64,000 nt of DNA. Origin: Gibbula magus. Taxonomy: Eukaryota; Mollusca; Gastropoda; Trochida; Trochidae. Where the stretch lies: contig OW388291.1 in assembly GCA_936450465.1 (NCBI GenBank), positions 36,494,656-36,558,655 of the forward strand, given 5' to 3'. Below the pieces are notes generated by a model. The model saw only the letters and a program-made list of their open reading frames with translations, searched no databases and was not told the origin of the DNA. The translations under genes and the position numbers were made by a program. This document shows positions 13,748-24,265 of the stretch, piece after piece; position 1 is the first letter of the stretch, and every line of letters begins with the position of its first letter.

Positions 13748-13815
13748 TGAGTGAGTGAGTTATTGTTTAACGCCGCTTCGGCATTATTGCAGCCATTAGC
13801 GGCGAGATATTTAAT

Positions 13816-14889
13816 TTATTTGCCTAATTTAAAAAAAGAAAATTGCAATTGAAAAAACAGAACACGGCACGAAGGCCGTAAAAACATCAGCACATTATCA
13901 CAAGTTGAATAAAAGCTGACAATGACAAGTGTTTCTTCATCTCCACCCCATTTATTATTTGAAACGACCTTTAAAAGGTCTAATGCCTTTAAGCATTTAG
14001 CTTTTAGGTTTTTAATATGTGGGATAAATGATAATTTACTATCAAATGTGAGACCAAGAAACTTGGCCTCAGGAACGACTTTGATTGGAGTTTTATCCAG
14101 AAATAGTTCTGGATCTTGGTGCATTTTGCGCATATTGCAAAAATGCACGCAAGATGTTTTAGCCTTGGAAAATTTCCAACGAGGATTGTGCTCCTCGGGA
14201 ATAGGTGATGAGGGTTCTAATACAATGGGGAAGTGGTCGCTCCCACATGTATCCTCATGGACTGACCATGAAAAGTCATGTAAAAGGGATGCATCAGTTA
14301 CTGATAAATCTATAGCTGTATATGATCCTGTAGCAGGATGTAGATATGTGTTTGAACCATCATTGAATAGACATAAATCATTTTGGGTGAGGAAACTTTC
14401 GATAATTTTACCCCTAGAGTCTAGGGTATTACTGCCCCAGAGGGGATTGTGACCGTTGAAGTCACCCATGATAATAAAAGGTTTAGGTAATTGGGTAACA
14501 AGTTGATCAAGATCTTTTATAGTAATATCTTGAGATGGTGGAATATATAAAGAACAAAGAGTTAAAGTTTTGAATAATGATAAGCTGACAGCTACAGCTT
14601 GTAATTGTGTTTTTAATGGAATTAATCTGTGGATAATTCCATCACGTACTAAAATTGATGCACCCCCCTTAGCCCTATCAGCAGAAGGGGACACAGAATT
14701 ATAAAAAGTGAATGGTCTCATTGCAACTTTATCAGATTCTTTAAGATGAGTTTCTTGAAGGCAAATAGCTTGGGGATTGTATTGTTGGGCCAACAAGCCC
14801 AATTCGTTAAAATTTACCTTAAAGCCTCGACAATTCCACTGGAGAATCGCCATGGATGCTAGGATAAAATAAAATGTTAAAAGCCTCAT
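13816..14889 (-). pseudogene. LINE A ORF2 remnant: endonuclease fused to RT-thumb piece
   Basis: A 357-codon frame starting at the ATG at 14889, which overlaps the ORF1 stop (ATGA). Residues 1-~240 are an APE-type endonuclease with WNCRG, QETHL, GDFNGHNPLW and GSDHFPI, all motifs present. At about residue 243 the frame passes through the deletion junction in KFSKA directly to the RT thumb region (HFCNMRKMHQD, FLGLTFDSKLSF), then runs out of frame into the 3' UTR after the second deletion. The RT catalytic core and RNase H are absent. In a normal copy ORF2 is about 1,229 codons. The endonuclease might still fold, but the protein cannot reverse transcribe. Confidence 0.88.
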
Positions 14890-16202
14890 GATGGATGCTT
14901 TACTGGAGAAAGCCGACGCTCCAAGGACCGAACCCTGTGCCCCTTTTTGGGCGAGTTGTTAAGGGATGCTGTGTCTGATGCATCCATAAGGACGTCATCA
15001 GACTCGAGGTCGAGAGATCCATACTTGTTGAAGACCTCGACCGCATTCCTCTGCCCTTTGGGAGTGCGGTTTGCTGTTTTGTTGTTTTTTGTTTTATTTG
15101 CAGTTTTTGAGTTTTGATTTGGTTTTGGGTTTTGATTTGGTTTTGGATTTGTTTGAGAACCTGTCGGTTTGACAGGCTCTTTGAGTGATAGAAGCGGGAA
15201 TGACATGGTACCTATGGTTGAGGATGTTGCATTGCGCAAAGTTTTTATGGTTGGTGGATCATTGATCCACTCAATGTCCGTCTGAGTGGAGACGGAGCAT
15301 TTAGGGGCATTTGCTGAGGATACTATTTTGGAATATGAAGGCTTTGGACCCTCAGTAACCAGGCGTTTTGCTTCAGGGAAGGAAATGTTTTGGGTGAATT
15401 TTATTTTTAAGATTTCGGACTCCTGTTGCCACCTTGGACATTCCTTTGAGGAAGCCATGTGCTCGCCAGAACAGTTGGCACATTTCGGCAGCTCCTTGCA
15501 CTCCGCTGGATGGCTTTCATCCTCGAGTTTGCCACAGCGAGGACAAACACGGCCATCAGCTCTGCAAGAGTTGCTTCCATGGCCAAACTTCTGGCAGCGG
15601 TAGCAACGAAGGGGGTTAGGGATGTAGAGTTCAGTTTTGAGTTTGTAATACCCAGCATTAATTGTTTTTGGAGCTTGAGGAAGTGAAAAGGTTATAAGAT
15701 AGGTGTGGGTTTTGATGATTTTCTCCTCCCTCTTGATGGTGAAGCGCTTAACTGCTGTCACCGCCTGGTTCTTGAGGTTGTCAAGGAGCTCTTGCTCGGT
15801 GGCATCCTCGAGACATCGATCCTTGTCTCGGATGATGGCTTTGCTGCTGTTTAATGTTGTGTGTGAAGAAACCTTGACAGGTTTGTCCACAATGAGTTTT
15901 AAAGTTTGCAATGATTTTGCCTGTTGAGGTGATTTGCATTCAACCAATAGGTACCCATTCCTGATTTTTTTAACGTCCTTAACATCACCGGCAAGACCTT
16001 GAATGGTCTTGGCGGTGGCAAAGGGATTGAGACATAGTGGTTTATCATCGGTAGATGAAATAACTAGAAATCTAGGCCAGTTGTTTGAATTGGTAGGTGA
16101 TGTTGAGATATTTGTGATATTTGATGATGAAGTTGACTCTTCCTCAGAAGAGTGACTTGCATCCTTTGAACGAGTTCGCTTTTTTTTACCTAATGGACCC
16201 AT
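14886..16202 (-). CDS. LINE A ORF1 protein (gag-like, zinc knuckles)
   Basis: 438 aa, open. ORF1 proteins of I/Jockey-type LINEs bind element RNA and form the RNP needed for target-primed reverse transcription. Residues 1-42 are Ser/Lys-rich and low complexity. Residues 43-180 form a folded region beginning RFLVISSTDDKPL, conserved in all copies. Three zinc knuckles follow: C200-C203-H208-C213, C220-C223-H231-C235 and C241-C244-H248-C255. The tail is rich in Asn, Pro and Lys with NPKPNQ repeats, then a conserved KGQRNAVEVFNKYGSLD block. The N-terminus (MGPLGKKKRT) differs from copies B, G and K, so A belongs to a separate subfamily. Its TGA overlaps the ORF2 ATG. Confidence 0.9.
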   Translation of the reverse strand: MGPLGKKKRTRSKDASHSSEEESTSSSNITNISTSPTNSNNWPRFLVISSTDDKPLCLNPFATAKTIQGLAGDVKDVKKIRNGYLLVECKSPQQAKSLQTLKLIVDKPVKVSSHTTLNSSKAIIRDKDRCLEDATEQELLDNLKNQAVTAVKRFTIKREEKIIKTHTYLITFSLPQAPKTINAGYYKLKTELYIPNPLRCYRCQKFGHGSNSCRADGRVCPRCGKLEDESHPAECKELPKCANCSGEHMASSKECPRWQQESEILKIKFTQNISFPEAKRLVTEGPKPSYSKIVSSANAPKCSVSTQTDIEWINDPPTIKTLRNATSSTIGTMSFPLLSLKEPVKPTGSQTNPKPNQNPKPNQNSKTANKTKNNKTANRTPKGQRNAVEVFNKYGSLDLESDDVLMDASDTASLNNSPKKGHRVRSLERRLSPVKHPS

Positions 16203-16830
16203 GTTAGGTTAGTAAAATTTCATCAGCCTGGATCCCCACCCACCACGGAGCACCAACAAGGGCAATGCTGTATGTCAGCGGGTCTCCAGCCGACAGCACC
16301 GGGGATACCAGGATGACATACTCCATTAAAGAGTTGCCAATTCTTCACTGGATTGACCCATTGGCCACCGCTTTCTTGGAAGCTGAGTAAAGTTGATGAA
16401 TGTGTGATTAAGAGAGAGCTTAGAATAGAGCAGCAAGCAGAACGTAGAGATAAGTACATCAGGAAGGATAGCGTTGTGAAAAGGTGGCGAAGTTATGCAA
16501 GAGAGCATCACGAAAGCACAGAAAATAATTGCAAAGAGAGGTAGCAGGGTAAGAAGAAGGATAGAAAAGATGTGCACAACCAAGTGCTTGGCATGACCAG
16601 CCGATTGACCAGACCAGGCCCATCTGGCCATCTGTCTAGATGAAGTCGGGGCCGAAGCAGTGTATTGTTCAGTGTTAGCTTTAAGCTAAACACATCCCTC
16701 AACCACCAGGCATCCTTCCTCCACCCGTACAGATCGCAGTCCACGGCAAACTGACTGCCCCCTTTAAGTCGCCTCTTACGACAAGCAGGAGGAACTGAGG
16801 GCCTATTCTAACCCGGGCACCCCACGGGGG
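16203..16830 (-). other. LINE A 5' UTR
   Basis: About 630 bp from the 5' terminus to the ORF1 ATG. It contains the block rich in CTCCTGCTTGTCGTAAGAGG near the 5' end, seen in every copy that reaches the 5' end (B, C, G, K). A promoter must lie in or near here for a self-transcribed LINE, but no specific element could be assigned. Confidence 0.7.
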
Positions 16831-16842
16831 TGGTCAAGGGAG
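16831..16842. repeat. Right TSD of LINE A
   Basis: TGGTCAAGGGAG, exact match of 13736-13747. Confidence 0.85.
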
Positions 16843-16960
16843 ATAACCGGTGAGGGATGGCTAACAAAATGACTGCGCCCAGGAGTTGCGTGCTTTGCAA
16901 ATAAGTGATAAGAATTGTCATTTGCTCGCAGGTCCAAACTGCGTAGCAGTTTGTTTGACT

Positions 16961-17046
16961 CACGGCGGCCAAGGGCGGGTAATTTGATTTCTCTGATGAC
17001 GTGTCCCAGGGATCTAGTGGAGAGTAACGGAGCATATCAAACCCTG
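16961..17046 (-). repeat. Right inverted arm of the split MITE-like element
   Basis: The reverse complement matches 13593-13693 (ends CAGGGTTTGATATG). Together with the left arm it shows that LINE A inserted inside a pre-existing inverted-repeat element. Confidence 0.6.
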
Positions 17047-17730
17047 GGTAATATAGGATGACCCATAGAGATCACAGTGAAATCCAGACAAAAGGTTTTA
17101 AGACTATACATTTTAAACATTCATTATTAACACAACAGTTATAAGTCATAAAAGGTTAATGGCGAGCTTGATAACCAAATGTGTGTGTGTATCAATTAAG
17201 AATTTAAAGTCAGTTTTGTTATAACCTTTTACATTGAGACGATCAATACTCACTAACAAATCGAACTGTATTACCGTCATGGCTTGAGAGATATTGATAG
17301 TTTTTTTATTATTAAATCGTTGCAACAAGAACTATCAATGAAATGATCAATAATTAGTAAAAACTGTCACTGTGTTACTGTCACGCCCTTCGAGATATTG
17401 ATTTTGTTCAACAATATAACAGCTTTTAGTTGATTTACATTTAATTATGATTTCACCTCGTTCCGCGTTCAGAGTCACATGACCGATTTAACTAGATTAT
17501 TACTTTCTTTGATGTCAAATTTTCAAAGGTTGCATATCAGAGAGGTTTTATCTGCACTAAATCAAGATTAATTTTCAGTCAGAGGGAGTAAAATAATTTT
17601 CCCGGTATGATTGACGGTAAATAGAAGACATTTAATGTATAAGGACTGGCATGTCGAGCTGCATCTTAAACTAAAATTCAAATTATATAAATTTTCCTGT
17701 AAGTTTTCATAAACAAAACACTTTGTACAA
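17047..17730. other. AT-rich spacer
   Basis: No gene. A block around 17250-17330 and another at 17365-17420 share GAGATATTGAT and neighbouring words, suggesting an old internal duplication. At 17530-17575 GGTTGCATATC.GA.AGGTTTTA resembles 55440-55465. Confidence 0.4.
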
Positions 17731-17846
17731 GGTGAGGTGAGGTGAGTTGGGGTTTAACACAGCTTTCAAGAGTATTTCACGGCTGCTAATATTATTGCAG
17801 GGAGAATTCCAACATTGCCATGGTGTCTTTGCATTGCGGTGAAATT
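17731..17846 (-). repeat. Diverged SINE body fragment
   Basis: GGTGAGGTGAGGTGAGTTGG followed by GGTTTAAC, TTTCAAGAGTATTTCAC, GGCTGCTA and GCATTGCGGTGAAA: the 3' half of the SINE family, 5'-truncated and lacking the tRNA head. The (CTCAC)n tail lies on the left, so the element is on the minus strand. Confidence 0.75.
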
Positions 17847-18008
17847 AAGAGAAAGGCCCGTTATTCCGGACGGACGGACCGGACAGACGGATGGGGCGTA
17901 AACCTACATGTATATCCCCCGTCCACTCCGTGGCAGGGCATAACAAGTTGAGACGGCCGATGTCACCCAGAGATAACACAAATCGTTAGAATCGCTTTTG
18001 TGTAAAAT

Positions 18009-18207
18009 AGTACGTTTTTGAGTAAACGTAATTATTTATACTTACCTGTTGACTAGACCTACTATGCCTACCTCCTAATAGGTATGCTATTTCAACCTTA
18101 ACACAGCCGACCTTGAAACAGTGTAGAAGGGGTGCGTAAAGTCCCTTATCCAAGGGCGGTAAGTCCAGGTGGTCTCGTGACGTCACTACCTGTCTAGTTC
18201 ACTCTCC
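18009..18207. repeat. DIRS inverted terminal repeat (3' side)
   Basis: From about 18030 it is the reverse complement of 24266-24441 with few mismatches (for example TAGACCTACTATGCCTACC and GTGACGTCACTACC in both). The outer 21 bp (AGTACGTTTTTGAG...) have no partner in the other terminus but do have one in the internal complementary region. Confidence 0.9.
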
Positions 18208-18262
18208 GAAGTCCCAAAAAGGCAAGACAGACCAAGAGGGGAGGACGGGAGGACCTAGAGCG

Positions 18263-18341
18263 TAGGTCTAGTCAACAGGTAAGTATAAATAATTACGTTT
18301 ACTCAAAAACGTACTATTATTTAAATACCTATCTGTTGAAA
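18263..18341. repeat. DIRS internal complementary region
   Basis: 18263-18315 is the perfect reverse complement of the outer left end (18009 to about 18063). 18316-18341 is the reverse complement of the outer right end (about 24417-24444). The two meet at ATT (18316-18318). This is the circle-junction template arrangement described for DIRS elements. Confidence 0.9.
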
Positions 18342-18415
18342 GTTAAAAGAAAAAACAACACAGACAACCGAGCTAGTAAAGAGAACAAGTTTATTTACAA
18401 TAAGTCTCAAAGCGT

Positions 18416-19463
18416 CTAAGAAGGATGATCCCTTCTTGGTCTGGTTGGGGGGACCACCTTCGTCTGCGCGAAGACTTGTGGACCCAGCCTAGAGATGCCT
18501 TCAAGATCAGCTGTGGAGACATCTCGTAGGTAATGGTTGGCAAATACCTCTGATGAACGCCAAAAACACCCTGCCATGACATCCGAAACCGCGATGTTGC
18601 AGTGATACGCCATCGTGGCTGAAACTGCGCGGATCTCATGAGGGTTGGAACGCGACGGCGGAGGCAGATCAGCGGCCTTGTACGCATCAATGACCGCCGA
18701 TCTAAGATACACCCCCAACGCTCGCTTGTCTAGTTCCTTGGTGCTCCTGGGTGAGTGAGGCAAGAACAGACGACGCCTGCCATCCCTCAGCCTGTGGGTA
18801 CGCTGCGTGTACACCCTCAAGGCTCTTACCGGACACAGAGAGAGATCCACCTCTCCTGAGTCAGAACCAAGAGCTGGGATAGAGAACGTACGTCCCGCTT
18901 CATCCGCTGCCTGGTTTTTACAGACAAAATCAGGAGCCAACCCCAGCGAGGCGGAGCCCCCCTCCCTGACCTCAAAACGTAGCAGGTCCGCCTGCAACGC
19001 ATGGATTTCTGAAATCCACGCTGCGGAGGCCATGGCCACCAGAAAAATGACCTTGATGGTGAGAGGGAGGAGAGGCACGTCAGAGAGCGGTTTATACTTA
19101 TCGGAGCGCAGGTGGTTGAGCACAATGGCTAAGTCCTATTCAGGTGGGCGAAGCCTGGACCTGCCGTCCACCAAACGGAAGGTTTTAATGAGGTCCTTGA
19201 GGACCGACACATCCAAGCCTGGCGATCTCTTCCTGAGAACCGACAGGATAGCCGACATGTTGGTGTTAATTGACGACGCCTTAAGATGTCTAGTGTTGCG
19301 AAGGTACACCAAGTACTCCGCAACCTGAGGCACTGAAGCCTCTGCCGGGATGAAATCCCTCTGAGCACAGAAAGAGGCGAAGGCCTGCCACTGGAAATCA
19401 TAGAGCTTCCTAGTGGTCTTCCTATGCGAGGTAGCTATTGCGTTGGCGACGCACTTAGAGTAT
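18416..19463 (-). pseudogene. DIRS tyrosine recombinase
   Basis: The recombinase that integrates the circular DNA. The frame opens after a stop at about 19464 and contains an N-terminal core-binding part (RKLYDFQWQAFASFC, YLVYLRNTRHL). An in-frame TAG at 19136-19138 interrupts it, and the same frame continues for 235 residues from the Met at 19123. In that part the catalytic signature HEIR (His162, Arg165), then FW (Trp178) and the nucleophile in NHYLR (Tyr188) are present. The first catalytic Arg, expected just before the SE of ISEIHAL, is Trp36 (codon TGG at 19016-19018), a change one CpG transition away from Arg. Both defects would inactivate the enzyme. The domain lies downstream of the RT ORF, starting where that ORF ends. 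Confidence 0.88.
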
Positions 19464-19465
19464 CC

Positions 19466-21548
19466 TTAACCCTCTTTTAATACAAGCCAAGCGTGAAGGG
19501 AGAACACCTGAGGGTTCTCGTGTAACCTTCCGCTTGGCCTGTTGATGAGCAGATCTCTCCGTATCTGAATCGGAAATGGTTCCTGCTGACAGAGCCGACG
19601 GAGAGGAACGAACCACGGTCTGGCTGGCCACCAAGGGGCGACCAGCAGGAGATGAAGAACCCGAGTTTCCCCTATCTTGGCTACAACTTGGGAGAGGATG
19701 GCCGGCGGTGGAAAAGCATAGGCGTCCATCCCCTCCAACCCTAACGAGAGCACGTCTAAGCCCATCGCTAGCGGGTCTGGCACTGGGGAGATGTAGGTTG
19801 GCAATTGGTGGTTGAGACACGTCGCGAACAGATCTATCAGCGGGGTGCCGAACTGGAGACACAACCCCCTGAAAACCACCGGATTCAGTTGCCACTCCGT
19901 TGGGGGAGGGGCATCTGGACGTGACAACGCGTCCGCCAAGACGTTCGTGGCACCCGGAATGTGGACTGCTCGAATGTCCAGGTCAACCTCGTCCACCAAC
20001 TCGAAGAGCTGGAGTGACATGCGTAGCAGAGACTCCGCCTTGGTGGACCCCTGCTTGTTTATCGACCAAGCAGCCGCCGAACTGTCCGTGTGTACTAGCA
20101 GACACTGGCCCCGCAAGGGGACCTGCCAGTGCTGAATGGCAAGACGTACTGCGTCCAACTGCGTTGATGTGTAGGTTCCGCTCTGATGGGGACCAAACTC
20201 CCGCCACCTGCTCGTGACTATGTGCGCCCCCCACCCTTGGATGTAGGCGTCTACAAACAGGTGAGCTGAGGGGAGGGCGAGGACGAAGTGGAACGCCTGC
20301 GAACACACTCTCGTCTACCCGCCACCAAGCTAGGAACCGATGTAGGTCTGGGGTTAAGACTATGTCGTGACGACAACGCGTCTCCCTGATGTGGGGATTC
20401 AGGAACACCTGTAACGGGCGAAGGAACAACCTCCCCCTGCGGGTCAGGTCCTGAGCTGATGTTAATAACCCCAACACTCTTTGCCACTGACGTAGGGAGA
20501 GCGATGCGTCGAGCGCGCGATCCATAAGGCGATCGTAACGAGCCATCCGCTCCCTCGTGACGAACCTGCGGAACAGCCGGGTGTCTAGGATAGCCCCTAG
20601 GAACTTCAGACGAGTCGCCGGAACCAAGTCCGACTTCTCTAAGTTCACTAGCCACCCCGGACGACGGAACAGGTCTATCGTGAACCCGAGCTGCGCCTCG
20701 AGAACGACAGGGGAGCGGTCGTGAGCGAGCCCATCGTCCAAGTACATTAGGAACTGAATGTCGCATTGGTGAAGGAATTGGACGATGGGCTGAGTCACCC
20801 GTGTGAATAGCCAGGGGGCGGACGAGATCCCGAACGGGAGCACGCACCACTGAAAATGTCTCACGTCCAGGATGAAGCGGAGGTACCTGCGGTCCCGATA
20901 GTGAATCGGAACGTGCAGGTACGCATCCTGTAGATCGAGAGACACCATGCAGTCTGAGCGCTCCAAGGACCGCATCACTGAGGGAAGCGTCAAGAGTCGA
21001 AAATATGGCGGCCGAACGAGGAAGGAGCGGTTGAACACCTGCAAATCGTGAATTAGCCGCCATTTTTTCGAGTTCCTTTTTGGTATTACGAACACTGGGG
21101 AGTAAAACCCCGGGGTTAGATGTGGGGTCAGGACCTCCTGCACCGCCCGTTTGGAGATTAATATCTCCACCTGTTCCAATGTCAAAATGAGCCGGTCCCC
21201 TGCTAAGGGACGCTCCATTGGACTACAGGTGAGGGGCGGCGGAGATGAGACAGGAATGCGGAACCCCTGACCCAGAATCCGACACACGTAAGGGTCTAAC
21301 CCTAACTGTACCCTGTTGCTGACAAAATCTTGGAGCCGACCCCCCACCGAGCCCTCCGATACCGGGACGAGTGGAGGGGGGAGCAGAGGGGGTGACCACG
21401 AGTCACTTCCTCCACTTCTTTTGCGGGGTACGACCTCCGGCGCCAGGCCGGGGGGACTTGGGGGACTTGGGGGACTGACCCATGGATCCACAGCCACGAC
21501 CTCCCCGCCGAAAGTCCGTTTTCGCTTTCTTGGGGGAAGGTTGGCCAC
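19466..21548 (-). pseudogene. DIRS RT-RNase H-methyltransferase-like polyprotein
   Basis: Two frames joined by a frameshift near 20308. Frame 1 (21548-19983) starts MANLPPRKRK inside the 3' part of gag (about 145-nt overlap, another frame). Its RT has VFVIPKRNSKKWRLIHDLQ, motif A SLDLQDAY (Asp205), VLPFGISSAPWLFTR and the catalytic box MYLDDGL (Asp271-272). Frame 2 (20308-19466) carries RNase H: LFVDAYIQGWGAH, HTDSSAAAWSIN and NVLADALSR. It then has the DIRS-specific methyltransferase-like region (LIDLFATCLNHQLPTY, LLVAPWWPARPWF) and ends LVLKEG. The shift separates RT from RNase H, so no full polyprotein can be made without recoding; simple mutation is the likelier cause. RNase H has TSTQLDAV where a Glu is usual. 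Confidence 0.9.
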
Positions 21549-23085
21549 TGCCCTGGCCTTGCCCCTGACGAAAATTGGTCTGCGGACGCTTCGCTGTCGT
21601 TTGCCTCTGAGTGACCTCCTGTCGTGCTCTCAAAACCTCAGGGATACGACCCCCAAACAGAGTTTCAGCGTGAGCAGGGGCATGTCGAAGGAACGACTTA
21701 TGATCGGGGTTGAGACCTGACCGGTAGAGGAAGTTGTCTCTGCGAAGTACTGTTATACCCGATGAAATTCGCGACGCTGACAACATGATCTGCGAAAGGT
21801 CCGCAGCCACATCGCCGAACGCTTTGAACAACACCAGGTCCCCCGCCTCCATGCCCGCCTGCTTAGCACAAACCAGCATCGCCTGACATGTGAAAGCCAC
21901 GTTGTTGCCCAAGTCTAACACCGAGCGCGCCTCCCTGTCAAAATGAGAAATCTGTGCCTCAGACACGCGGTGAAGCAGGTTGGTGGCAAACAACCGAGAC
22001 GCACCCTGATCGAGGGGAGGCGGAACAAGTTGAAAAGGCACTGGATACAAGGGCAGTTGCCGTCTGCGCTTGTCCGGCACCACCAAAGGCGGAAGCAGAC
22101 GATTGGGCATCGCAGATAATATGACTTGCTCCATATCCTCGGTGGCGTCCAACAGGAGCCTATGAGGATGAAGGGCAAGACGCGCGGGAGGTACCTCGCC
22201 ATCAGGCCAAAAGGAAGCCTTCCTGGCCGCCGACGTGCGCGGACCTGTCACGCTGACTTGGCTAAGTGGAACGTCCGCGAACGAAGCCACTTCGGATAAC
22301 ATAGCGATTGCGTCAACCACTGGCGGATCCTCCGACAACCCCGTACCCTCCGCCTCCGTTTCTATACTGATGAACGGAGGGTTCGACACGTCAACGTAGC
22401 GGGTGTCACGCTCCGGCGAGTCCGGCGAGGAATCACGTAAGGGTGACAGAACCGTGACACGCCGCGTAGGGGTGTGAGGGGTACGCAATGTGGTCGCGGA
22501 TGCGGAGGCCCTAGCGTACAAGGAACGCGCACCCTGACGTACGACATCCGCATAGGGCTCACACAGTTGCGTAGTCGTAGTGTGAGTGGGTAAGGTCCGC
22601 GGACCCAGACGCGCATCGAGCAAGGAAGAGACCATATCCTTGTCTAAGCGGAGACAACCGCTTGTCTGGCGAAGGAGGGGACAACGGGCGAGTCCACGGA
22701 CGAGAACCGGAACACGACGGCGGAGGGGGGGAGTGTCAATCCTTCGACCCCCTAGCGGGTTCGGACAGGACCGACGATACCCTGTCGAATTCATCCGCCC
22801 GTTCCGTGAGGACAATGTCTACGTCCTCCTCTGGAGACGGATGACGAACGGGAGACCTCTCCCTACGTTGAGCTGACAACGCACGCTTCTGAAGCGCAGC
22901 CCTATCGGCCACAGACTTGCGTATGGCGGAAACGTACGCGTGGAACTCCGATTCGGAGAGAGGAGCGCACTCGTCGCAACGGTACTCCTCTTCGCAAAGG
23001 TCCTTACACTTCCTACATAACAAGTCCTTAGATCCTTAGAGGCGGACTTCCTGCCTCCGCAATTCGTGCAAAAGGCAGAGTACAT
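21403..23085 (-). pseudogene. DIRS gag
   Basis: Capsid-like gene at the 5' side. The start at 23085 gives MYSAFCTNCGGRKSA, a Cys-x2-Cys pair. An 8-bp tandem duplication (TCCTTAGA, about 23025-23040) shifts the frame, after which LCRKCKDLCEEEYRCDEC (from 23023) supplies further Cys pairs, so the N-terminus looks like a zinc-binding module. A second shift near 22740-22815 leads to the long 3' frame (to 21403) with the conserved-looking core RVSEAQISHFDREA, NNVAFTCQAMLVCAKQAG and FLRHAPAHAETLFGG. The C-terminus is basic and Gly/Gln-rich (RQGQGQGSGQPSPKK), as in nucleic-acid-binding tails. At least two frame breaks make it non-functional here. Confidence 0.75.
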
Positions 23086-24265
23086 GGGGAACGATAAACG
23101 ATAAAACGCGCAACGTAAGCGAAGGTAGAGACAGTCGAGTCACCTACGCGGCGTGGCGAAACACGAGACACTCGCTCGCGTAGCGTAGATGAGGTAAATC
23201 CCTACGGAAAAACACCTAAGCAGCGTAGCGTAGACGAGGTGAGTCACACACGTGAAAACCCTAAGCAGCGGAGCGAAAGAACAACAACTCTGACGATAGG
23301 TAATCGAGAGAGTTGAACCAAAGACTCTGAACTCGAAGAGCACAAAGTCAAAAACAAGTAACGACCCGCCAAGGTAAAACAAAGACGAACAAGCCAGACA
23401 AATACTAGGCTAAACACTTACAAGATAAATCAATCTTTATTTCACATAACAATCGTGCGTATACCAAACCGTAAGTGACTGGCGTAGCGAGTCACTTGAA
23501 CCAAACTGATTCAACCTAAGGCGATGGACCGGCGAAGCAAGTGACTGGCATAAGCGAGACACAAGCGAGTAGATGCAGGTCATGTAGAATCAAGCCTCTA
23601 AAGGGGAACCAACCGGCGAAGCAAGTAACTGGCTTACGCGAATCACTGGCGTGGCGAATGAGTCATGTAGATTCGACCTAAGGCGATACCAAAGGCGAAT
23701 GGTAGGCGAAAGCTAGCAACGGGCAACGCGTGTCACTGGCGAGGAGTGTATCCACTGCTCCTTAACCAAGCTAGTCAAGTAGATTTCACGTAAGGCGATA
23801 CCCGCGATCAACCTTAGGCGAATAACTAGCGAAGCCAGTGACAGGCGAGGCGAGAAGCCAAGCGAGACGTGAAGCACTTGAGTACGGACCGAAGGCGTAT
23901 GACAAGCGAAAGCGAATGACAAGCGAAGCAAGTCAAACGCGTAGGAGAGATTCCACTGCTCCTTTACCCTACGCAAGTCAACAACCAACAGTCAGGTGAG
24001 AGAAAACAAAGAATCACGAGCTGCACGTGCGGCGCATGCAACCCACCTACTCCGGGCGGTCGCTAGCTAGCACATGTCAACAAGGCCCCTTGAAATCTAA
24101 CACCTACTTGAAGCAGATTGTTAACACAACCCGCACTAACCGTAGATTAAAGTTGAGGGTATCTCTTGAATGAACAAGAGAAAAATAGCAAGTTAGCAAC
24201 ACAAGTCGCTAAATACCCAGTCACAGAACAAAAACAAACACGTCTGTCTTGCTCTGCAACTTTTA
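23086..24265 (-). repeat. DIRS 5' leader with irregular short repeats
   Basis: No ORF. Between about 23120 and 23960 the strand is packed with variants of GGCGAAGCAAGTGACTGGC and GCGTAGCG..GAGTCAC (for example near 23480, 23530, 23620, 23830 and 23900), spaced 30-90 bp. The sequence is more GC-rich than the flanks. It could hold promoter or packaging signals, but the sequence does not show which. Confidence 0.65.

Larger units (their letters stand above)
13748..16830 (-). mobile_element. LINE copy A, I-clade (Nimbus-like), internally deleted
   Basis: A 3.08-kb LINE with both ends present: 5' end at 16830 (the CCCCGTGGGG terminus), 3' end at 13748 with a (CTCA)n tail, and a perfect 12-bp TSD. 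Compared with copy B (5.9 kb) it lacks two inner segments. One removes about 1.43 kb between the endonuclease and the RT thumb; its ends share TTGGAAAATTT, both encoding KFSKA. The other removes about 1.3 kb covering RNase H and the C-terminus, with the junction near 13930. ORF1 is open; ORF2 cannot make an RT. This resembles a half-LINE that could only move with proteins supplied by another copy. Confidence 0.9.

Noticed and set aside
13922..14452. Plus-strand frames inside the LINEs (also 27753-28040, 42828-43271, 51656-52027 and similar)
   Set aside because: They mirror the minus-strand endonuclease and ORF1 in every copy and have no domain of their own.
13585..17054. 8-bp hAT-type TSD around the inverted-repeat element
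   Set aside because: The left (AGCATCAT) and right (GGTAATAT) flanks do not match.
18807..19328. Plus-strand 173-codon frame in the DIRS element
   Set aside because: Opposite-strand shadow of the GC-rich recombinase gene.
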